A stretch of DNA of 64,000 nt, taken from Oscillatoria nigro-viridis PCC 7112. Its GTDB lineage: Bacteria; Cyanobacteriota; Cyanobacteriia; Cyanobacteriales; Microcoleaceae. The notes under the pieces were generated by a model. The model was not told the origin of the DNA, did no database searches, and saw only the letters and a list, made by a program, of their open reading frames with translations. Numbering within the stretch: the stretch's first letter is position 1; each line of letters begins with the position of its first letter. Location of the stretch: the NCBI RefSeq assembly GCF_000317475.1, contig NC_019729.1:2494501-2558500 (forward strand), given 5' to 3'. A program made the translations under genes and the position numbers. Positions 60,849 to 64,000 of the stretch are shown here, in pieces.

Positions 60849-61275
60849 AAAGTCCTTCGTCTTCGGGTGCGTAGCTGTTCAAAAAAGCTTCGTGACTGCG
60901 AGTAATGGTTGAATCAATTAAAAAGTCTTCGCTGTTGACTACAAAAAACTCTCTTAATTGGGCAGCGGTTAAATCTTCTTGGGTTGTTATCTCTACAAAC
61001 GGTTTTAGTATTTGAGGGGATTCTAATACGCAACTCAAAAACTCAATAAACGAGCGCTTGGGATGCGATGGCTCTGTTTGCAAAATATTGGACTCAGAAC
61101 TTTCATTTGGTGACTGTTTTACTTGTGCTTGATGTACAAGAAATTGCACAAAATCCAGAACTTCCTGTCGCTTTTCTGTGGGAAGCAGTTGCAGATTTTC
61201 TAATAAAGTTTTTTCGAGATTTCCGAGTCTCAAAAAATTCACTGGGTATGTAAAAGTTTGTGCTGGTTGGTTCAT
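60835..61275 (-). CDS. antitoxin of MazF-like toxin (DUF2281-like N-terminal part)
   Basis: 146 residues, upstream of and overlapping the toxin by 14 bases, the usual order of antitoxin before toxin. LLENLQLLPTEKRQEVLDFV is similar to DUF2281 antitoxins. The C-terminal part (LREFFVVNSEDFLIDSTI, YAPEDEGLYDDY) is acidic, as expected for the part that neutralises a toxin. No classic DNA-binding motif is obvious. This is longer than common DUF2281 antitoxins (about 70-90). Confidence 0.7.
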   Translation of the reverse strand: MNQPAQTFTYPVNFLRLGNLEKTLLENLQLLPTEKRQEVLDFVQFLVHQAQVKQSPNESSESNILQTEPSHPKRSFIEFLSCVLESPQILKPFVEITTQEDLTAAQLREFFVVNSEDFLIDSTITRSHEAFLNSYAPEDEGLYDDY

Positions 61276-61352
61276 GGGAGTTTTACACTAACAGTAAAAT
61301 TAATTTACTTATAAAATTATAGCTGACTCGATCGCTCTGCGGGCGATCGCCA

Positions 61353-61547
61353 TTACCAATCAATGTCTTTGATTTCAACAGCGATTTTATGCCATTCTTT
61401 TTCGGCATTGAAAAACTTTTCTGCTCCTAAGTCGGCTTTCAAAAGAGTCTGCTCTAACACTAAGACTAAAGGATCATCCGTAATTGTCCATCCGTCTTTT
61501 TCGAGGGTGCGACGCAGGGAGAAATGTAAATTATCACGTCTAGACAT
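61353..61547 (-). pseudogene. xisH: truncated XisH-like protein gene
   Basis: 64 residues ending IAVEIKDIDW*. The sequence RRTLEKDGWTITDDPLVLVLE and LGAEKFFNAEKEWHKIAVEIK aligns with the N-terminal half of XisH (fdxN element excision controlling factor), normally about 138 residues. The C-terminal half is missing: the frame stops where IAVEVKSF and the rest normally follow. No xisI partner is found. The remnant is next to a TA pair and in a variable region. Confidence 0.7.
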
Positions 61548-61925
61548 TAGATATTCCAGAATTTAGGTTAGGAAAGATAAACACGAATCTCTTGAACTCC
61601 CATGTCTTGTGATGTCGCTGATGATGCAAATAAATAGTCTAGTCTGTAATAAAGATAACTTTTTCAAGTGCGACGAGTAAGATGTTTGAGTCGGATGGTG
61701 CGCCGAACTCGATTAAGAAAAGGAGATTCCGACGGGGGTAAAAAGGGGTTGACATACCTGAGTAATTTGCGGTATTCTTCCATTATATCAGGTATTGTAC
61801 CGCAACTGCAAGAGAATTATAAGTTAAGTCGCTAAACCTGGGTTGAGATAGTAGCTTGAAGGTATCAGTTGAGCATTGAAGGTTCAACTGGGGAACACTG
61901 TGTATGACTGTGTTGAATTGTCACC
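61548..61925. other. intergenic region without a gene
   Basis: About 378 bases. A TTGACA at 61751 with GTATTC 17 bases downstream (and TATATC further on) could be a weak promoter for the following gene, but spacing and sequence are not convincing. No RNA gene or repeat of note. Confidence 0.35.
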
Positions 61926-62408
61926 ATGAATCCTAGACAACTTGAGCAAGATCTGGAATTGCCGAACATTACAGCATCATTAGTTGCTTATCGTAATGCT
62001 GCACAGAAGAGTAAGTGGTACATTCGCTTTTTTGTTCCGGGTCCTGATGGAAGATATACACCTGGAGTGTCTGTTGTATCCAGTTCCAGGGTTCCTAAAT
62101 TGGTAAGCGATCTTAAAAAAGCGCACCAGAAAATGGAATTTCTTCAACAACAGAAATATTCAGGAAGATTTTCAGAAGATTTTGTCCTGAGCGGTGAAGT
62201 TAGTGAGACTTTAGCCGTGACAGTCTCTAGTGAAACATCACACTTCCTATTTTGGAGCTATAAAAAGACAAGGTTGCACTTCTTGGTTTCAAGTAAGACC
62301 AACACATTTAGTACGTCTTTCGACTCAGATGATGTCAAAATGGTCATAAGCATACTATCTTTAGCAGAAGACTTGGCAGCTAAACTTATTAATCAGCTAG
62401 AGAGTTGA
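61926..62408 (+). CDS. hypothetical protein
   Basis: 160 residues, no family recognised. DLELPNITASLVAYRNAAQKS at the start, then WYIRFFVPGPDGRYTPG and PKLVSDLKKAHQKMEFL. The C-terminal half (HFLFWSYKKTRLHFLV) is beta-rich and aromatic. No signal peptide or membrane helix. It is a single gene in a region of small accessory genes and may be of mobile origin. ATG 61926 has weak context. Confidence 0.5.
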   Translation: MNPRQLEQDLELPNITASLVAYRNAAQKSKWYIRFFVPGPDGRYTPGVSVVSSSRVPKLVSDLKKAHQKMEFLQQQKYSGRFSEDFVLSGEVSETLAVTVSSETSHFLFWSYKKTRLHFLVSSKTNTFSTSFDSDDVKMVISILSLAEDLAAKLINQLES

Positions 62409-62502
62409 AGAGCAGTAGCCAGAAGCCTTTCGCTGCAGTTGATGATGGTTGTAACAGAATTTGTGGGATTATGATTTCTGTGCAATTAGCCTTCTTGCCT
62501 TC

Positions 62503-62880
62503 ATGCCAACGAATGATTCTGACCTACAAATCCAAGCACGAAGAATTCTAGACGCGATTGCTTTTATTCCTTTTGAGCAATGTCAACCCTTGACCCGTGG
62601 GTTTGAGACCATTCCTGCGCGTCCTGGCATTTATGCAATCAGGCACAGAACTGATGGATTGCTCTACATCGGTAAAACCAAGAGCTTACGAGGTCGCTTC
62701 AGTGGTGGGCACAAAGCTTTTTTGTGGGCATGGCTCGATAAATATAGCGCTGAAGACATACGGATTGCAGTACAGACAATTTCTCACTGGCAGAACCCTG
62801 CGTTACTATTGGAGCTAGAAGCCATCATTCTAAGAGCTACTGAACCCCCTTACAACGTCCAAATTCCAACTGAGATGTAA
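62503..62880 (+). CDS. GIY-YIG nuclease-family protein
   Basis: 125 residues from ATG 62503 (MPTNDSDLQIQARRIL); the frame starts earlier at 62461. The GIY-YIG core is RPGIYAIRHRT and LLYIGKTKSLRGRF, with Arg and Gly after the Tyr pair, and ELEAIILRATEPPYN carries the catalytic Glu and the Asn near the end. Stand-alone GIY-YIG proteins of this size are often of unknown function. The next small gene starts 4 bases after its stop, so the two are cotranscribed. Confidence 0.82.
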   Translation: MPTNDSDLQIQARRILDAIAFIPFEQCQPLTRGFETIPARPGIYAIRHRTDGLLYIGKTKSLRGRFSGGHKAFLWAWLDKYSAEDIRIAVQTISHWQNPALLLELEAIILRATEPPYNVQIPTEM

Positions 62881-62884
62881 AGCC

Positions 62885-63091
62885 ATGCAAGCCAAACTTC
62901 AAGAGCAACTTTCCCTCGCTGATGCCGAAGTTATTTTAGGACGTTTTCCTGAACGAATTCGTGCTGCCCTAATTGCTCGTGCTGCTGAAATTGAATATCC
63001 AATCGAAGCAGTCATTGAGATGGCGATCGCTAGTTTCCTTGACACAGAGGCATTAGGTTTTGCAGATTGCAAACCAGGACGCGGACAATAA
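62885..63091 (+). CDS. small hypothetical protein, cotranscribed with GIY-YIG gene
   Basis: 68 residues, family unknown. LADAEVILGRFPERIRAALIA and RAAEIEYPIEAVIEMAIASFLD form two helices; the pattern resembles small ribbon-helix-helix or antitoxin-type proteins but is not diagnostic. The ATG follows the GIY-YIG stop by four bases. It could be a regulator or antitoxin-like partner of the nuclease; this is inference. Confidence 0.5.
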   Translation: MQAKLQEQLSLADAEVILGRFPERIRAALIARAAEIEYPIEAVIEMAIASFLDTEALGFADCKPGRGQ

Positions 63092-63281
63092 CAGCGTCAA
63101 CTGGCGATCGCCGCGGTCTAACAACCCGGTTGGAGCGGACTACCGAAAGATATTGGTGGTGATGCAAAAGTTATTTCTAGCCGCTCAACCGGAACCTTGC
63201 TTTTGGCTGCAACAATGCTTCTAAATTATCTGCCAGTGTTTAAGATTAAGCTATTCACCTCTAATTGCTGGAGTTCAGTCT

Positions 63282-63926
63282 ATGAGAAAGCCACAAACTG
63301 TTAAAGCTTTGGAAGACCTAGGACGGGTTCAACTCTCTAAGAGTTTTTTCATGCGTGAGTTTCTTTATTCAGAAATCTCTCAAATTGAAGGTATCCCTAA
63401 CATTCCTAGCGATCCTGACTTGGCGATCGCAGCAGGAAAGAATTTGTGTGAGAGGGTGCTTGAACCAATTCAAGATGCGCTTGGTCGGATTAGTATCCGT
63501 TCAGCCTATCGTTCTTGTGCGGTGAACGCCAAAGGAGCAGAGAATAAAAATCAGTACAACTGTGCCAGTAATGAGTCCAACTATGCACAACATATCTGGG
63601 ACGTAAAAGATTCAGATGGGTATATGGGAGCAACAGTATGTATTGTTGTTACATCATTCATCCCTTACTATGAACGCACTCAAGATTGGACAGCATTGGC
63701 ATGGTGGATACATGACCACATTGATGCTTATGCAGAAATGACATTTTTCCCAAACTATGCAGCGTTCAACATTAGGTGGAGCGAGAATCCTAATGTTTCA
63801 AAGAAAATTTCTAGCTATGTACAAAACCCGCATACTGGTAAGAATAGCGGGTATTTGACAAAGGAAGGGATGGATAATTTCTTAGGTTTGCACGAGCAGT
63901 TTTACCAAGAATTTATCGATCGCTGA
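63282..63926 (+). CDS. peptidase M15-like (D-Ala-D-Ala carboxypeptidase fold) protein
   Basis: 214 residues. ISIRSAYRSCAVNAKG and ESNYAQHIWDVKDSDGYMGAT fit the first part of the Peptidase_M15 fold, where SAYRS and the H...D pair near the zinc site are conserved. The C-terminal WWIHDHIDAYAEMTFFP supplies a further His pair. Similar proteins appear as phage or accessory endolysins, or in cyanobacterial loci of unknown use. No signal peptide. The stop is just one base before the opposite-strand partial gene. Confidence 0.7.
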   Translation: MRKPQTVKALEDLGRVQLSKSFFMREFLYSEISQIEGIPNIPSDPDLAIAAGKNLCERVLEPIQDALGRISIRSAYRSCAVNAKGAENKNQYNCASNESNYAQHIWDVKDSDGYMGATVCIVVTSFIPYYERTQDWTALAWWIHDHIDAYAEMTFFPNYAAFNIRWSENPNVSKKISSYVQNPHTGKNSGYLTKEGMDNFLGLHEQFYQEFIDR

Positions 63927-64000
63927 CTAACCATGTCCTTGAACTTCTATGCGATAGTTGTAGCCCTGTTCAGTCAGAAACAGTTGCCGGTGTCGGGCAA
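63927..64000 (-). CDS. C-terminal end of a probable DEAD/DEAH (XPB/Rad25-like) helicase, partial
   Basis: On the minus strand the frame from the window edge reads ARHRQLFLTEQGYNYRIEVQGHG and a stop, in the 63998-63927 interval. HRQLFLTEQGYxY is a tail I associate with cyanobacterial XPB/Rad25-like helicases. Only 23 residues are visible, so the assignment is tentative; the gene continues beyond the window. Confidence 0.4.
   Translation of the reverse strand, partial: ARHRQLFLTEQGYNYRIEVQGHG

Noticed and set aside
1-64000. tRNA, rRNA or tmRNA genes
   Set aside because: No cloverleaf with a T-loop GGTTCGAAT-type motif or rRNA-like stretch was seen by eye; a tRNAscan-SE and Rfam run would settle it.

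Overview
The window comes from a filamentous cyanobacterium, most likely an Oscillatoriales/Microcoleaceae-type genome (Microcoleus, Oscillatoria or Kamptonema relative). The palindrome GCGATCGC (HIP1) is scattered through genes and spacers. Gene content is cyanobacterial: ndhS, a CpcT/CpeT lyase, psb29/thf1, ictB, cyanobacterial-type hfq, a folate/biopterin transporter, a carotenoid oxygenase and an exosortase with its PEP-CTERM partner. Spacers are full of short tandem heptamers (AAAATCT, CCCCATG, CAGTTGG types) and palindromic repeats typical of this group. No rRNA, tRNA or intact transposase was seen.

Layout. 0-9 kb: tail of a KdpD-like protein, CPA1 antiporter, methyltransferase and cupin pair, BT1-type transporter, carotenoid oxygenase, DUF4436-like protein, SGNH hydrolase. 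9-13 kb: small secreted proteins (one DUF4087), a DUF1772 protein, an interrupted small ORF, and a truncated second copy of the SGNH hydrolase gene. 13-22 kb: RDD protein, rpmG, rpsR, RNase II/R-type exonuclease, acyltransferase-like protein, a histidine-kinase-like protein lacking its phosphoacceptor His, ictB. 22-29 kb: TPR protein, smpB, and a two-gene exosortase/PEP-CTERM locus. 29-34 kb: accessory cluster with a Rieske protein, three paralogous XRE regulators, two paralogous small proteins, a DUF4365 nuclease-like gene overlapping an unknown partner, and a HAS-barrel protein. 34-49 kb: mostly housekeeping (ndhS, mrp, hemF, STAS protein, cpcT-like, psb29, comFB, M23 peptidase, phosphomannomutase, hexose-6-P mutarotase, CPA2 antiporter, hfq). 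49-57 kb: a tnpB remnant, dapF, a PD-(D/E)XK-like protein and a three-gene operon with a bacterial dynamin-like GTPase. 57-64 kb: aminotransferase, glycerol-dehydrogenase-like enzyme, an unusual signal peptidase I fusion, a MazF-type toxin-antitoxin pair, a truncated xisH, a GIY-YIG protein, a peptidase M15-like protein and the end of a probable helicase.

Functional links. rpmG-rpsR-RNase form a translation/RNA cluster. The exosortase gene overlaps its PEP-CTERM membrane partner by one base, which suggests translational coupling. The dynamin operon (dynamin, short membrane-anchored protein, long coiled-coil protein) is the best candidate for an undescribed multi-protein system. The 30-33 kb cluster of duplicated XRE regulators, duplicated small proteins and a nuclease-like pair is the second. 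Several mobile-element traces (two MITE-like elements, a pair of 140-bp repeats, a tnpB remnant, a palindromic insertion inside the exosortase gene) show repeated remodelling. All functions are read from motifs and remembered family features; no database search was run.
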